A stretch of DNA of 64,000 bases, taken from Anaeramoeba flamelloides. Taxonomy: Eukaryota > Metamonada > Anaeramoebidae. Under the pieces are notes generated by a model, which worked only from the letters and a program-made list of their open reading frames with translations, was not told the DNA's origin and made no database searches. Both the position numbers and the translations under genes were made by a program. The stretch lies in the NCBI GenBank assembly GCA_027625915.1, contig JANTQA010000030.1, positions 806,001-870,000 of the forward strand, in the 5' to 3' direction. Below, one piece after another: positions 10,524 to 23,090 of this stretch. The number at the start of each line of letters is the position of its first letter. Position 1 is the first letter of the stretch.

Positions 10524-12954
10524 TTTTGATTTTCTCAATTATTTTCGCTATTAAGAACTTTTGTTATTTCAAAAGCAATTAGTAATTTGCGAAATAAAAA
10601 GAGAAGCTAAATAATTGAAAAAGTTAAATAAAAATGATTAACTTTTTCGTAAAAAATATTTTGAAAAAAATATACAATCTTAAAAGTCAACAAGAATGAA
10701 ATTGCTCAAAAACAAGGATTTTGATGGTAAGAGAAAGGTTAGGGTTTGGAGGAATTAAGAAAAAGTAAAAAAACTATCAAAATATTGAAAAAAATGAATC
10801 TGTTGATTCAAGGACTATTTACATTTTTAAAATCTGTATGGGCTGAAATCCAAACCCTGAACCCACCAAAATTATTTCGAAAATTAACAATCTGAAAAAG
10901 AAGAATTATTGGAATAAATTTCGGAAAAAAAAATAAAATTATAAGATATAAACACAGTCAAATTTCAATTTTTTATTATGGACTAAATTTCAATTGGAAA
11001 ATTATAAGAGTAGAAATACAATAAAAATCTCTTGAATTGAATTATGTGTTCTTTTATTAAAAATTATATTGGTGATCTTTAGTTCTAAATTCCCAAAAAA
11101 TTTTAATAAAAAAAAAAATCTAAAACTTTAATTTTACTAATATCAAAAATAAAAATTTGAGAGAAAATATTCAGAAAAAAAAAAATTATATTTAAAAAAA
11201 TTTATTTAATTTTTTTATGGAGATTATTTTTTGAGATATAAGACTAAATCCATAAATTTATTATTTCAGATTATATTTAGATAATACTTAATAATTATTT
11301 GATTATAACCAGATCTGCAAATATTTCCCAAAAAAACAAAATATTTGAGAGATCTCAAAAAATAATTCTAATAATAATTATGTTTTTTCAAAATTCTACC
11401 TTTAGAAAAGAGAACTTCAGGTTTAATTGGCATTTCTTATATAAATTTTTATTTAATAGTGTCATTTCTTTAAGAAAATAATTCTCTTTTTTTGATAATA
11501 TTCTTTTAATATTATTAAACACTTTTATGATTGTTAATTCAATATATTTTTTTTTCCTTATTGGAATACTTTTAGTAACTTATTTATTATTAATAAAATA
11601 ATAATCCCTCTTTTGTTTTTATCTTACTAAAGTTTCATTGTATTTTCTATAGGATTCTTTTGAATTTTAATAAATAAAAATATATACTAAGTTTAAAAGT
11701 ATTAAACTTGGATTTATTCGTACATTTTTTTAAAATTATTTTCTCAACTTCAACAAATCAATTTAGCAAAATATAAAAGAGCAATAAAATCAAAAAAAAA
11801 AACTATTTCTATTACCTTCCCAATCTTTAAAATTTGTCATTTTGTTTTATACATTTTAAAAATAAATACTATGAATTCATAATATTTATTCTTTTATTAT
11901 TTATTTCCAAGTAAAAGATTAATTTAGCATTATTATTTCAATTCCTATTCAGTTTTAGAAAAATGTATAATTATTTTGAATTACTAGATTCTATTTAATA
12001 AGAGCAAATTACAAATCATGATATTAGTCTTCATACCAGTTTAAAAATTAATTTTAATTTCATACTTTGATACTTTTTAAAGTAATATTAAAATATTGTA
12101 GAATTAGAAAAATAATAATATGATCATCAAAAGATCTTTAAAGAAAGGACACTATTAAATAAAAATTTATATAAGAAACATATTAAACTAGTGATCAGCT
12201 TAAAAGATATTTTTCTATTCGTTTTATACCTGATTGGTGGATTGGGTGAACATTTACATTGCCAATACTTTATATTTTTGGAATAATCCTTAAAATCTCA
12301 ACTAATGATTATCTTAGATTTACTAAAAATTCAAATAATCAGTGTAATAGAAATCATTTAACTGTATACTATATTTTTAATACTCTTTTGTTTAAAACCA
12401 ATTGCTTATCAGAGTCATTTTTTGAAAGCAACAGTTTAAATTTAAAATATTTGGAAAAGGGGGTTTTTATATAAAATGAACAATCTTATAGCCCTTGTAC
12501 AATTTGGTTTTTTTTATATTGGTCCAAGTATACTGATAAATTCAAATAAATATCAATAAATTTTACTTCATTTTGCAAATTTTTAAAATATTTTAAACAC
12601 AAGCTTTGAATAAAGCATTTTATTCCTTTAAATGTTTTTAAAAAAAAATGAAAATTTGGTTCCCCTTCAAAATATTTTTTCTCTTGGTTTGGTTTAAAAG
12701 TTAAATGAGATACTTTATTACAAAAATGGAAAATGAACTAAAAATTTTATGAAATTTATTTGAATTTAACAGTATATTGTTTTTTTTAAATTTACAAGTA
12801 ATATAAATTAGAATAAGACTCAAATATCACAAGCCAACATTTTCACTTTTTTTTTATTTTATAATTGGATCTAAAAGTTGTTTTGTTTATTGAGTTATGG
12901 TTTTGTTTGATTTTGGGTATTTAAGGGATTAGGGTCGACCAAAGAGAAAATTAG

Positions 12955-13700
12955 GAACAAATTATGTTGTTATTAGACCTAATCACATTAGTTCTACATG
13001 GTTCAAATGTCTCTCAAAACACCAATTAGTCAAGTAGTAATATTGGTTGATCTCATCATTTAAAAATGATGCTTGTATTAGTAAAAAAACCAGCAATTTC
13101 AGAATAAAATCTGCATTTTGCCATAAATTTAAAGGTTGTATTATCAATATTCAGACTACAAAGTTTCAAAATATCTATCTTAAATTGAGGCGAAATGTAG
13201 ATTAGTTACTAAAAAATTCGATTTTTTTTAAAAATTAAATAATTAATGAATAGATTTTTTTGACAAATTATTTCTCAAATCATGCAAATATTTTGATACC
13301 ACCATTATTTTTATCAAAAGCAAACAAAACTAATCAGTCTTTGTGTTTTTTATGTTGACGATTAATAAGTTAATCTTTGAAATTCAAAAATTATAAAAAT
13401 AGATACTTTTGGAAGTTCTAAATATAAATTATTAAATACCAGAATACTGTATTTTGGAGTTTCAATTTTTAAATTTGTTAAAAGGAATTAAAAAAATTTT
13501 TCAAAATGAAACTTTTTTAATAGTGATCATTAGTAAAATGTAATAATTTATTGTGTAATAAGATTTATAATAGATTTTTTAGAGTTACAGAAACTATTTG
13601 AGTTCTGGTGCACAAAAATCATTTACACCCAATTATAACATAATTTGATTATAGTGAAATCTATCGTGACGCTAATCCCTGAAATGTACTTTGTTTAAAA
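12955..13700 (+). repeat. Dispersed repeat family E, copy 1
   Basis: Collinear with 25020-25735 over about 740 bp. Shared blocks include AATCACATTAGTTCTACATG (ATCATATTAGTTCTCCATG in the other copy), GTAGATTAGTTACTAAAAAA and ATAGATTTTTTAGAGT. Both copies end near GTGACGCTAAT / GTGACATGAAT. No coding capacity is visible. Confidence 0.75.
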
Positions 13701-13727
13701 GCAATATATTAGATTTTTTTAACAAAC

Positions 13728-13845
13728 ACAAAATAAAATGCCACAATAGAATGTTGAGATAAGAATAAAAGTTAAACCATTAAACATTCCTCCAAAGTTG
13801 ATTAAACAAATCAACAGGACATTCTATTGTGGCACTTTATTTTGT
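13728..13845. mobile_element. Short MITE-like element with 27-bp terminal inverted repeats
   Basis: The left end 13728-13754 and right end 13819-13845 are inverted copies with a single mismatch in 27 (core TGCCACAATAGAATGT). The 64-bp interior is unrelated A/T-rich sequence. No target duplication is evident. It sits immediately after family E copy 1. Confidence 0.8.
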
Positions 13846-14019
13846 CTGTAGAATTTAAACTAATATTTTGTTTTTCAATAAGTGCTTTGAATACTAAAAA
13901 GCAAACTAGACACAACACTAGTATGAATAAATAAAATTGAAAAAATAAAGTTAGACAAAATTAATCCCTTCCTTAACCTTATAATCTTGAATAATAAAAT
14001 TGGTTTTACAATATAATCA

Positions 14020-14410
14020 AAATTCCCGAACTTTAAATTCATGAGACTATTGTAAATATTGTTATTAATATAACCAACTTTTTTAAAAGTATCTAGTCTA
14101 GAAAAAAAGGCATTTTTAGGATAAAAAACTACAAATAAACGGAAGAATTTTAGATTAATTCAACTTGGAGATATTTACTTTGATAGGTAATAACGAATAG
14201 TTATGAAAAGATTGTACTCATCTAATAAAACTGAAACAGAGAAAAAAAATTACTGATGATCATTATTGTGAGTCTACTAGGTTTTCCAAAATTCAAAAGA
14301 ATTGAGTAAAATCTTTGATTTTACTCTATCCTTTTAAATTCTGGAAAACCTAACGGAAAATCAAAAAAAAAGATTTTTTTAAATTTATATTAATAAATAA
14401 TTTCATAATA
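14020..14410 (-). repeat. Dispersed repeat family A, copy 3 (inverted, partial)
   Basis: The reverse complement of 14150-14270 matches 5101-5225 and 32575-32690 (TTTCAGTTTTATTA, GTAAATATCTCCAAGTTGAA). The 75-bp hairpin at 14278-14354 sits in the expected place, as in copy 1. Confidence 0.7.
14278..14354. repeat. 75-bp hairpin family, copy 2
   Basis: The arms AGGTTTTCC...AGTAAAAT and ATTTTACTC...GGAAAACCT flank a loop of only a few bases (CTTTG). It is one of the best-preserved copies of the family. Confidence 0.8.
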
Positions 14411-16630
14411 GTCCAAATAATTGGTTATCAGTTTGAAAGATTTTTATTAAATTTAAAATACTTTTAAAATTTATGATTATAAACTCTTAACTGTGTAAAT
14501 AAAAATATTCAAATTTTTTACTATTAAATTTGAAAAAAATCTTACTGGAAAATAGAATTTTCCAACTTAAATTGTTAAATATCTTTAAAATTATTTTTTG
14601 ATACAAGATCCTTTATTAACTAAGAGTGTTTATTATAAGTGAAGTTATCTAAAAGTGAAAATTTAGCAAATGTTTAATTTTTTTTGAAATAATTTTTTCA
14701 TGATCGTGTAGTGAAGTCAAGTAAAAAATGTTTTTTTCTAATCTTCTTTCAAAATATTTAAAGGTAAAATACTTGACTTTATGGTGGCTACTCCCTTAAA
14801 GATGTTTTGAAATATTTCTAAGAGATAAATGACCAAACTAATTCTTAAGAAATTATCACAAATTTTTGTCATCTACAGTGATCAAAATAGTACATGCTAA
14901 AAAACTATAATCCGTGTATCTCAAAATAAAATCTGTACTTTTTTTTATTCTTGTACCAAGGGGACATCTAATTCATTACCAATAACATACCCAAGTATAA
15001 ATCAATTTTGAGTGTAAACACCTTGATATTTCCAGTAAAATTTAAAATTAGGTTTAAAATGAGTGCAAATTTGAATGAAATTTTTTGTTTTTTTTTGATG
15101 TAAATTTTATGAAAAATTTACTCTATTTTTTGAGTTTATTATTCAAATTTGATCAATTTTATTTATAGAATTTATTTGTAAATAATAGAACTTGAAGAAA
15201 TGAGTACTATACTTACAATGGGTTTGTTGTCAGTTTCTTCAATCAGTTAATGTATAGGTCTTCTATAACAAAAGAAACATGCTTTTTCTTTTCAAATACA
15301 ATCAAACTTTTCTACACGAATTATTTAGACAATAGTAATTTAGAATTTTGTAGATTTTTACAATTTCGAAATCTACACTCTTAAACAACCCAAACCAATT
15401 TGAATTTCTCCAAAATACTGATAAATTCAAATATCTTTGGTAAAATTTTTCGTTCAATTTCCATTTTTGTAATCAATTAACTCAACTTTTAAAACAATTC
15501 AAGAGATTGAACCTTTTGAATAATAACCAATTTAACAAAGTTGTTTAACATTTAAAAGTATAAAATGCTTTCTTCAAAGATTAAGTAAAACAATTTGTAA
15601 AATGGAAAATGAAGTGAAAATTTTCAGATCTTTTTTTGAATTTATCGGTCGTGTTAAATTGCACAAAATTTCAAATTAAGTACAATTTTTAAGGTCTATT
15701 TATTATTTTCTTATTCGCAAAATCTTAAAAAGTATTCCCAAGGTTTAAATTGTTTACAATTGCCAAAGTTAATAATAATAAAGAAGATTACATTCTGAAT
15801 ATTTGAATTCTAATGAATCTGATCAAATTAGAATTTAAAATTAAAAAGAGAAATAAAAAGGGAAAATTAGAGTATCCAAACACAAAGAACGTCCAACCTA
15901 AATCTCAAGAGTAAAGAGGAATTAGAGTATACTTTGATTTTACTGAAAAAATAAGTTAAAAATTATTCTTTAAATTTGGACAATTTTTTAAAATTTTTTG
16001 GATTTAATTAAAAGAGAATCTCTATTTTGATTCAAAATTAATGGATTTTGTAAATATTGAACTTCATTTTTTGTATCCTTTCAAACTAAACTATAATTTT
16101 CAGGAAAAAGTGAAGTAATGAAAAAAAAATTTCTTTTTGAAATTCGATCATTTTATCCTTACAAACCAATTTAAACTGAAAAAAGAGTGAACAAAAGAAA
16201 TAACTTACCATTCCCTTCACTCTAAAATTAAGACTAACTTTTTCTTCATTTAATTAATTAAAAGGATCAGAGAACATTATGTCTCAAAATAGATTTTGTT
16301 TGACAAAAATCTGTCTGTACAATAATGGTTTCAATCATTAAACAAACCACAATTTCAAATTTTTAGTATTTGAATCAAATCTTTTTTTGCATAAATATAA
16401 ACTGTTTTCTTTCAAATATTAATATTTCTTTGGGTGAATTTCAACCTGAAACCCTGTTAATGAATTTAAATCTTTGATATTTGAATAAAATAGTCACAAA
16501 TACGTACTACTTGTAAAAAAAAAAAAAAACTTTGTCATATCAAAAATCGTTTTGTTTTCAAATCTTATTCATTTTTTATTGTTTGTGTTTCCGTAAAATA
16601 TTAAAATTAATTTAAATAAATCACCAAAGA

Positions 16631-17746
16631 ATGTTTCAAAACAAATCAAGAAAAAACTACTTTGAAGAATCACTCAATTGTAAAATTAGCAAATTGAACG
16701 ATCCGATCAAGCGCTCTTTATTCAATAAATTAAAAGCCCATTATCACCAAAATAAAAAAGTGAGCTATCAAGCAATCGTCCATATCTTATTTGGGGATTC
16801 CTTGTTGTTAAGGCCAAAGTACCCGCCGTTAATTGGACCAGGTGTTGTGAACAACAAAAAGTCATTACGGTTTGTTGTACCAAAGGAACGAATCGACAAA
16901 ATCAAAGGAAATTTTGAGAATCAAAATTCCAAGTTTTGTTTAAGGTTTTTGTCAAACCTCGGAAATAGGAAAGGCAAAGGGAAGGACGATCACAACAACA
17001 AAATTCTGGTCACAATTAACAAGGTTTCGTTTCAATTGTCGATGTACAAACCTTTTCAAATCGATTTGTCGTTATTCAACCAGGAAACAAACGAACTGAC
17101 GTTTGTCGCGCAATCGTCAATCGAAGACACTGTGATTGTTTTGCAACACATGTGCCAAATAGAGATCAGCAATATTGTAAACGTTGTGAAATCAAAGAAA
17201 AGGGTCAACTCAAATCTATATTCCCAAGAGATGGAAAAGCTACTTTTCTCGTCCAGCAATACAAAAAATGAAATAATTTCATTCAAATGCCCCCTGTCCA
17301 AGAAAAGGATCAGTGTCCCCGCAAGAGGCTTGAAATGCAAACACCTTCAATGCTTTGATCTAGGTGCCTTTATTAGACACGCAGAAATGACGAAGAAATG
17401 GGTCTGCCCTTGCTGCTCTCAGCCAATTACTCTTCAAGATCTGGTTGTTGATGGCTTGGTCGAAAAAATTCTCGCAAAGTCACCAACACCGAGCCCAGAA
17501 AAGGCACAAATTAAAAAACCTCAAATATACCAATTTGGAGAATGGAAACATATCTTGACCCATAATATCCAAAATTTTGAAAAATTAAATCTCAGCTTTC
17601 AAAAGAATTTTTCTAATATCCAAGTAAGAAAGCGCATTTTCCAAAAAACAAACCAATTTACCTTTAAAAGACCTTTGAACGTTACAAATGGAAATAAAAC
17701 TCGCAAAATTAATCAACCAAATTTGAACACTTCTTTTAAAAAATGA
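16631..17746 (+). CDS. PIAS/Siz-type SUMO E3 ligase (PINIT-like + SP-RING)
   Basis: SP-RING ligases bring SUMO-charged Ubc9 to nuclear substrates. This intronless 371-residue protein has an SP-RING at about 218-282. C220PLSKKRISVP is followed by C236-K-H238-LQ-C241, then WVC259PCC262 and VVDGLVEKIL, a near block-for-block match to PIAS1 and Siz1. All four single-zinc ligands expected for the fold (C236, H238, C259, C262) are present. Residues about 101-184 (FCLRF, VTINKVSFQLS, PFQIDLSLF, NELTFVAQ, CQIEISNIV) look like a diverged PINIT domain. No N-terminal SAP domain is clear. The tail from about 285 is basic and probably disordered. ATG 16631, stop TGA; AATAAA at 17932-17937 could serve polyadenylation. 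The N-terminal half is the less certain part. Confidence 0.88.
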   Translation: MFQNKSRKNYFEESLNCKISKLNDPIKRSLFNKLKAHYHQNKKVSYQAIVHILFGDSLLLRPKYPPLIGPGVVNNKKSLRFVVPKERIDKIKGNFENQNSKFCLRFLSNLGNRKGKGKDDHNNKILVTINKVSFQLSMYKPFQIDLSLFNQETNELTFVAQSSIEDTVIVLQHMCQIEISNIVNVVKSKKRVNSNLYSQEMEKLLFSSSNTKNEIISFKCPLSKKRISVPARGLKCKHLQCFDLGAFIRHAEMTKKWVCPCCSQPITLQDLVVDGLVEKILAKSPTPSPEKAQIKKPQIYQFGEWKHILTHNIQNFEKLNLSFQKNFSNIQVRKRIFQKTNQFTFKRPLNVTNGNKTRKINQPNLNTSFKK

Positions 17747-18229
17747 AGTAATTGATTAAAGCGTGTTTCATCAAAAATAATTGTAATTATAATAATTTTC
17801 AAAATAATTTTGTTTTATTGAATGCTAATTCTTAGTTTTTTTTATTATTTTTATTTTTATTTTCTTATTCTTATTCTTCTTATTTTTTTATTTATTTTTT
17901 ATAGTATAAAAATAATATATTTGTATAATCTAATAAATAAAATAATTGTTTAATCAATTAATTGGTAAATTAATTTTTTTAATTGGGGTTTTGTGAATTT
18001 TTTATTTTTATTGGATAATTTAGTGTTTTGTGTAATTTTTTTAGTGGCAAAAGTGTTTTATAATTTGGCAATTATTTTTGTTACGAAGAACGCCTATTTT
18101 CCAATTTTTGAGAAGGTCTGTCTGAGGGTACATAATAGCCCCAAGGATACCAAAAAAAAAAAAAAAATCCATATAATAAACTAAAATTCAAAATTTTTAA
18201 TACAACTAAGATAGTTTAAAGAATCAGAA

Positions 18230-18800
18230 TAATATAACTTCGTTCAAACTGCAAATTATTTTGATTTATTGTAAAAATGGGAAAATTATTTTTTCATTAT
18301 TTAGTTTTTTTGTTTTCATTTCATTTTTGGAATTACTTAACCTTTTTCGTTCAATCAGAATTTTTTTTTTTTGAAAAATTACTATTTGGTTAAAATTTAG
18401 TTCTTCCAAATAGATGAACTCAAAGAAAATTTCAATGATATCAAAACATATTATTGAGCAATTATAGATAGAATATTTTCAAATTTAATCAAAATTTTTT
18501 TATTTTGCTCTCATCTTCCAAATTTTTAACATATTTGTTATTTTTATTTGTATTGATAATTATTTATTTCTTGTTTTTTGGACTTGATTTTTATAAATAA
18601 TTACCAATATTACAATTAATGAATAATTCAAATTTGAGATTTTCTTCTGGAATTGAGTAAAAAAGTTTTTTTTTTTCAAAGGTAGTTATTTTGATGTCTT
18701 AAAAAATTTTAATTGGGATTTATATTTGATCTTTTGATTCATTTGATTTTATTTTTTTTTTTTTTTAATATTTTTACTTTAATAATAAAAAAAATTGTAT
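18230..18800 (+). repeat. Dispersed repeat family I, copy 1
   Basis: Collinear with 23890-24400: shared TTTTGTTTTCATTTCATTTTT-type block, TATTGATAATTATT, TTTCAATTAATGAATCATTC (here ACAATTAATGAATAATTC) and a run of T followed by TTCAAA. A weaker match to the first part occurs at about 7740-7900 inside the COPE intron. Confidence 0.65.
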
Positions 18801-19429
18801 CAAGTATTAAAATTTGAGTCTCAAACAATCTCAAAAAAAGAGAAGAGTTGTTAAGGACTTTATTTACACTAGAAGAATTTTTAAGTTATTGTGTTATTTT
18901 ACATTCACCTCTTAATATGAATTTTATTTTTAAAGAAATTGTCCAAACAAATCAAATTAAAAAGTGAAAAAACGAAATAAATAAATAAATAAATTGTACA
19001 ATAAACTGCCTTTTGGGTATTTTCAATGGAATTGCTCATCTATGAAAATAATCGCAAATCTAGATTTATGAATTAAAGAAAATTAATATTTAAAATATAT
19101 TAAAAATTAATAATAATATCAATAATACAAACATAAAAGGCCCGCCCTTATTTATTACCCCTAGTGGAAAATGAAAAAATATAAAACTATTTAAAAAAAT
19201 TTCCAAATAAAAATTTGGGAATAAGGGGAATGTCATCACAAGACTAGGCTTTCCAAAAATTAAAAGAATAGAAAAAAAATATATGATTTACCAAATTCTT
19301 TTATCCTTTGGTGCATATAATATATGGATTTTTTAATTTTTAAATTCGTCGAAATTTTATATTTTCTTTTAATCTCAAAAATTCAAAAACAATTAACATA
19401 AAAATAAAAGGAATTAACCCCCTACTTAA

Positions 19430-19606
19430 GAAACTAAGCTCGAATAATTTTTTTGAATTAAATTTAATAGAGATTGATAAAATTTTTTGCCAATTACTAA
19501 GATTTGAACTACCATTTTTATTTTCATTAAACTTATTTCTAGATAAGGAATCCTTATTTAGAAATTGGTCAAAAAAAAAAAATACTAATAGAGACTAGCC
19601 ACTTAA
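19430..19606. mobile_element. MITE-like element, older copy
   Basis: About 177 bp, collinear with 19822-20000 (shared TAATAGAGATTGATAAAATT and TTTCTAGATAAGGAAT). The right end is TAGAGACTAGCCACTTAA; the left end (CTTAAGAAACTAAGC) is eroded. Confidence 0.65.
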
Positions 19607-19821
19607 ATAATTATAAAAAAAAAGGGGGTTAAAACAATCAAAAAAAAAAAAAAAGTAAAATTTTATATCAATTTACTAAATATTTTATGAACTGAGATGT
19701 TAAGAAAACTAAAGGATCGTGATCACACCAAAAACAATGTTATTTTTAAAAATTTTATTATGCTTCCTTATTGGGCTTTGATAGAAAATTCGATTTAAGT
19801 TAGTACTTTCATTTTGTAATT

Positions 19822-20000
19822 AAGGGACTAGCCTCTATTAAATTTTTTAACCTAAATTTAATAGAGATTGATAAAATTTTTTGCCAATTAATAAGATTTG
19901 AAGATCCTGTTTATTTTTCATATTAAAGATATTTCTAGATAAGGAATTTTTATTCAAAAATCGGTCAAAAAAAAAATTATAGAGACTAGTCCCTTAAGAA
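19822..20000. mobile_element. MITE-like element with TTAAGGGACTAG ends
   Basis: The left end TTAAGGGACTAGCCTCTAT and right end ATAGAGACTAGTCCCTTAA are inverted repeats with one mismatch in the core. Both outer edges are TTAA, which could be part of the repeat or a TTAA target duplication as used by piggyBac-type elements; a single locus cannot tell. No coding capacity. Confidence 0.75.
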
Positions 20001-20839
20001 AAAAAATTATTATTTCAGATTCTCAAATATTTATCCAACAACTGTAAGTCCTTTTGAAAAAAATCAAGATCTTCACAAGACGATTTGATCGTGATAATTT
20101 TGAGTTTTATTAATTTGAATCTCTTTATCTTTGAAACTGTGAGATAAAATCAATTTTGAGAAATTGAAAATAGCATAAAGAAAAACCAGATTAGTTGTGG
20201 TTATTATCTCTAATTAACATTTTACAAGTTCTTGAGTTTCTTCAATAAATAATGGCTGTTATATTTTTGTGAACAGGAAAGAAAGATTTTCATTTATTAA
20301 TTGGAAAAAGACAGTCTTCTAAAAATAAAAAGTTAAATTTAAACAAATAAAATTTTTAGACCAACTTTTGTTCCAGACTGCCCTAGGATGGTAAAATTTT
20401 ACTTTTTAAGAATACAAAACCCATTATTTTCAATTTCTTTAAGAGAAAGTGGTTGGATTTTATATAAGTAGATATTCAAAGGAATGGAACTAAAAAGAAA
20501 GTAGTTCCACTCTGTAATTTCAGAAATGTTTTCCAAAAAACATTTCTTTTCAGCCTGGGCTCAAAAAAACAATCCCCTTTATGGAAATAATATAAGATTT
20601 TTATATTCCTAAAATAAGATTTACAAATTTGCTTTTCAAAAACTGTAAGAATCTTTAAATTCCCTCTTTAATGAAAAAAAAAAAAATCTGTCTAATTCTG
20701 TCATAGACTCTTCTGTAGGGTAGTTTAGGTGAATCCATAAAAAATGGATTATTTATTTACACAAAAATTCAAAAGGAATTATTTTATTTTTTTTACTTTT
20801 CATAAGCTACTTAAGTAATCTTGGTTCCTGATCTGATCA

Positions 20840-21724
20840 ATGACTATTTTCAACCAAAACCTCTACTTTGAAAACCTTCAAACACAGCAACTTGGAAGGC
20901 CACTCTTTTACAAAGAACGAGTGACTTCGACAATGACTATTGGGAAAGAAAATTTCTTTCAAAATGGGACTGTAATTCTGGCTGAGGAGCAAACTGAAGG
21001 CAAGGGAAGAAGGTCGCGTAGTTTCCATTCACCAAAAGGGGGAAATCTCTTTTTCACACTTGTTCTTCACTATGAGGGCCGAGTTACAACGGAATTTTAC
21101 ACACGCATCAACCTCTCTGTGCCCCTGTCAACACACGAGAGTGTGCATGATCAATTCATTCGAAACGGCTTTTCAAGAATCCAATCCAAAATCAAGTGGC
21201 CAAACGATGTGTATGTGAACAACTTGAAACTGTCTGGAATGTTGGTTGACACTGTTCTCCAACAGAAGCCAAAGTCGTCCTTTGAAGACTGCCTCTTGCC
21301 CTTTCAAAGGGCCGACAAGAACAACAACCCTCGGTCAATTGCAAACCTCACGACCTTTTTAGTTGGTGTTGGCATCAATGTCAACATTGACCCCTCCGAG
21401 TCCAATTTAGAACTCAAGTCTGTTGCAACTTCAATGAAAAGCACCTGCGATGGGCACAGCTTTGTTCGCGAAAAAGTGCTTGCCTCTTTTTTGAATAGAT
21501 ATGAATACTACCTGGATCCGAAGAATATTTCCTTGAATCAGCTGCTCGAGTCCTACCAAGCAAAAGAAATGAATCTCAACAAACACGTGATGGTGATTAA
21601 AGATAACGAGAAGTTTAAAGCCAAGTCTTTGTACATCAACACAAATGGGCGGCTTGTCGTGAGAAAAAGTAATAATGAAATAGTTGAAATTGCAGATTCA
21701 GAATCTTCGATCAGAAGCATTTAA
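20840..21724 (+). CDS. HLCS: Biotin--protein ligase (holocarboxylase synthetase type), 294 aa
   Basis: The enzyme activates biotin with ATP to biotinyl-5'-AMP and transfers it to a lysine of biotin carboxylases. The catalytic domain spans about 20-230. EEQTEGKGRRSR (49-60) is the adenylate-binding loop, SPKGGNLFFTLVL (64-76) follows, then IKWPNDVYVNNLKLSGMLVDT (118-138) with the catalytic-site lysine of KWPND, then LVGVGINVNID (174-184). A C-terminal SH3-like domain occupies about 243-294 (HVMVIKDNEKFKAKSLYI...). There is no N-terminal DNA-binding domain as in bacterial BirA, and none of the long N-terminal extension of animal enzymes, so this is the minimal catalytic form. It is intronless with ATG at 20840. 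The gene is visibly richer in G and C than its surroundings and most neighbours. Confidence 0.93.
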   Translation: MTIFNQNLYFENLQTQQLGRPLFYKERVTSTMTIGKENFFQNGTVILAEEQTEGKGRRSRSFHSPKGGNLFFTLVLHYEGRVTTEFYTRINLSVPLSTHESVHDQFIRNGFSRIQSKIKWPNDVYVNNLKLSGMLVDTVLQQKPKSSFEDCLLPFQRADKNNNPRSIANLTTFLVGVGINVNIDPSESNLELKSVATSMKSTCDGHSFVREKVLASFLNRYEYYLDPKNISLNQLLESYQAKEMNLNKHVMVIKDNEKFKAKSLYINTNGRLVVRKSNNEIVEIADSESSIRSI

Positions 21725-22089
21725 AACTGTTTTTTATCTTGTTAAATAAGTCGCATAGAGTCTTACAGTTTTTTTTCATCTTCGGATAGCCTTTACATTT
21801 TAAGAAGGCATTACTCATTTACATTTTCACCAGCCTAATTCATTTTCATTATCAATTTGATTGTCCAAGAAATTTTTCTTGAATCAAATGTCTTTGGCGA
21901 ATAATGCTATTTTAAAAGAGTGTTGACTCAAGGTTTTATAGGTGAGAACTTCAAACTGTCTAATTCACCAGTTTTAAGTAGTTTGGGTCACACTTGAGAA
22001 AACTATTTGTACACACACTTTTTTATAATTGCGGTATTTGAATGAAAAAAAATTCTTCTTTAATTTTAGAATAGCAAACAACCAATTGC

Positions 22090-23090
22090 TATTATTTTCC
22101 CCTTCAATTTTTTATTTAAGGAAGCAGGTACATTTTACCAATTTTTAAAAATTTCCATTGCTTGAAAGCAGTACTGAAAACAATTTTTTTTTTGGAGTTC
22201 CATGAGATATTGAAACTTTGAAATCAAAATACCTTTCATGTCGCTATCTGTAAAAAGAATAAAAGTAAATCAAATCAGAGTTGAATTCTTTAATTTTTCG
22301 ATTTTTTGAACATTTTTTTTTTATTAAATTTTTGGTTTTATTAAATTTGGTTTTTGGATCTAAGAAATTTGTTCTATGCGAATGCTTGAAACAAATAAAA
22401 GATAAACCCAATAAAACTCGGCATGTGAAAATTTGTCTATTTGATATAAATATTTTCTTTTTGAAGACTAAACAAAAAAGATCACTTCCCCACTGAATCT
22501 TGTTAAAATCATTAATGAAAAATAAATTTTAGTTTTAGGTTTGTTTTCGAAAACATTTTGATTTTGGTTTTTCATATCTTTGAATGAGAATAAATAAGAG
22601 ATTACTTTGAATTTCTCGTCTCTTTACTATTTATTTCTATTTGAAGAAAATTTTTTTTTATATATTTGTTTTCAAAATCCGTATTATCAAATATTTTTTT
22701 CAAACCAACCTAAAAATAAATAGATCCGATACAATAATTAAAGGAAAAGATCATGGATTATTTAAATCAAAAACCAACTGCAAAATATCCAACCCAAAGA
22801 AAAAGATAATTGGGTAAAAAAAAATAACCAATATTTAGATTTAATTTGTTTTTATAATTTTAATTGGAAAACAAATTCTTATAAAATCAAATAAACGAAT
22901 TTGCCCAATAAACCTTTATTTTTGCAGAGGAATTTAATAAATATCCTATTTTCTCAGCCCGATCAAGAATTAGACAGATTAAAGTTGAAAATTGAAATTA
23001 AAATTCTTTCATAAAATTCTTTAGAAATTTAAACTAATTTTGTTTCTCAAAAATTTTACAAATAATAATTTTATCGAGAACTAAATACGA
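22090..23090 (+). repeat. Dispersed repeat family F, copy 2
   Basis: Pairs with the intronic copy at 5860-6860, same orientation. Differences are spread evenly as substitutions and small gaps, which suggests an old insertion pair and not a recent segmental duplication. Confidence 0.75.

Larger units (their letters stand above)
10524..16630. other. 6.1-kb gene-free stretch of repeats
   Basis: Very AT-rich. It holds family E copy 1 (12955-13700), a 118-bp inverted-repeat element (13728-13845), an inverted family A copy (14020-14410) with its 75-bp hairpin, and a small inverted repeat at 14712-14793. Nothing recognisable was found at 10524-12950 or 14800-16630. Open frames such as 12259-12474 show no family signature and look like chance. 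Confidence 0.6.
17747..20839. other. 3.1-kb intergenic region with repeats
   Basis: Contains family I copy (18230-18800), a degraded 75-bp hairpin (about 19244-19325) and two copies of a 177-bp MITE-like repeat (19430-19606, 19822-20000). No gene was recognised at 20001-20839 or elsewhere. Confidence 0.6.
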
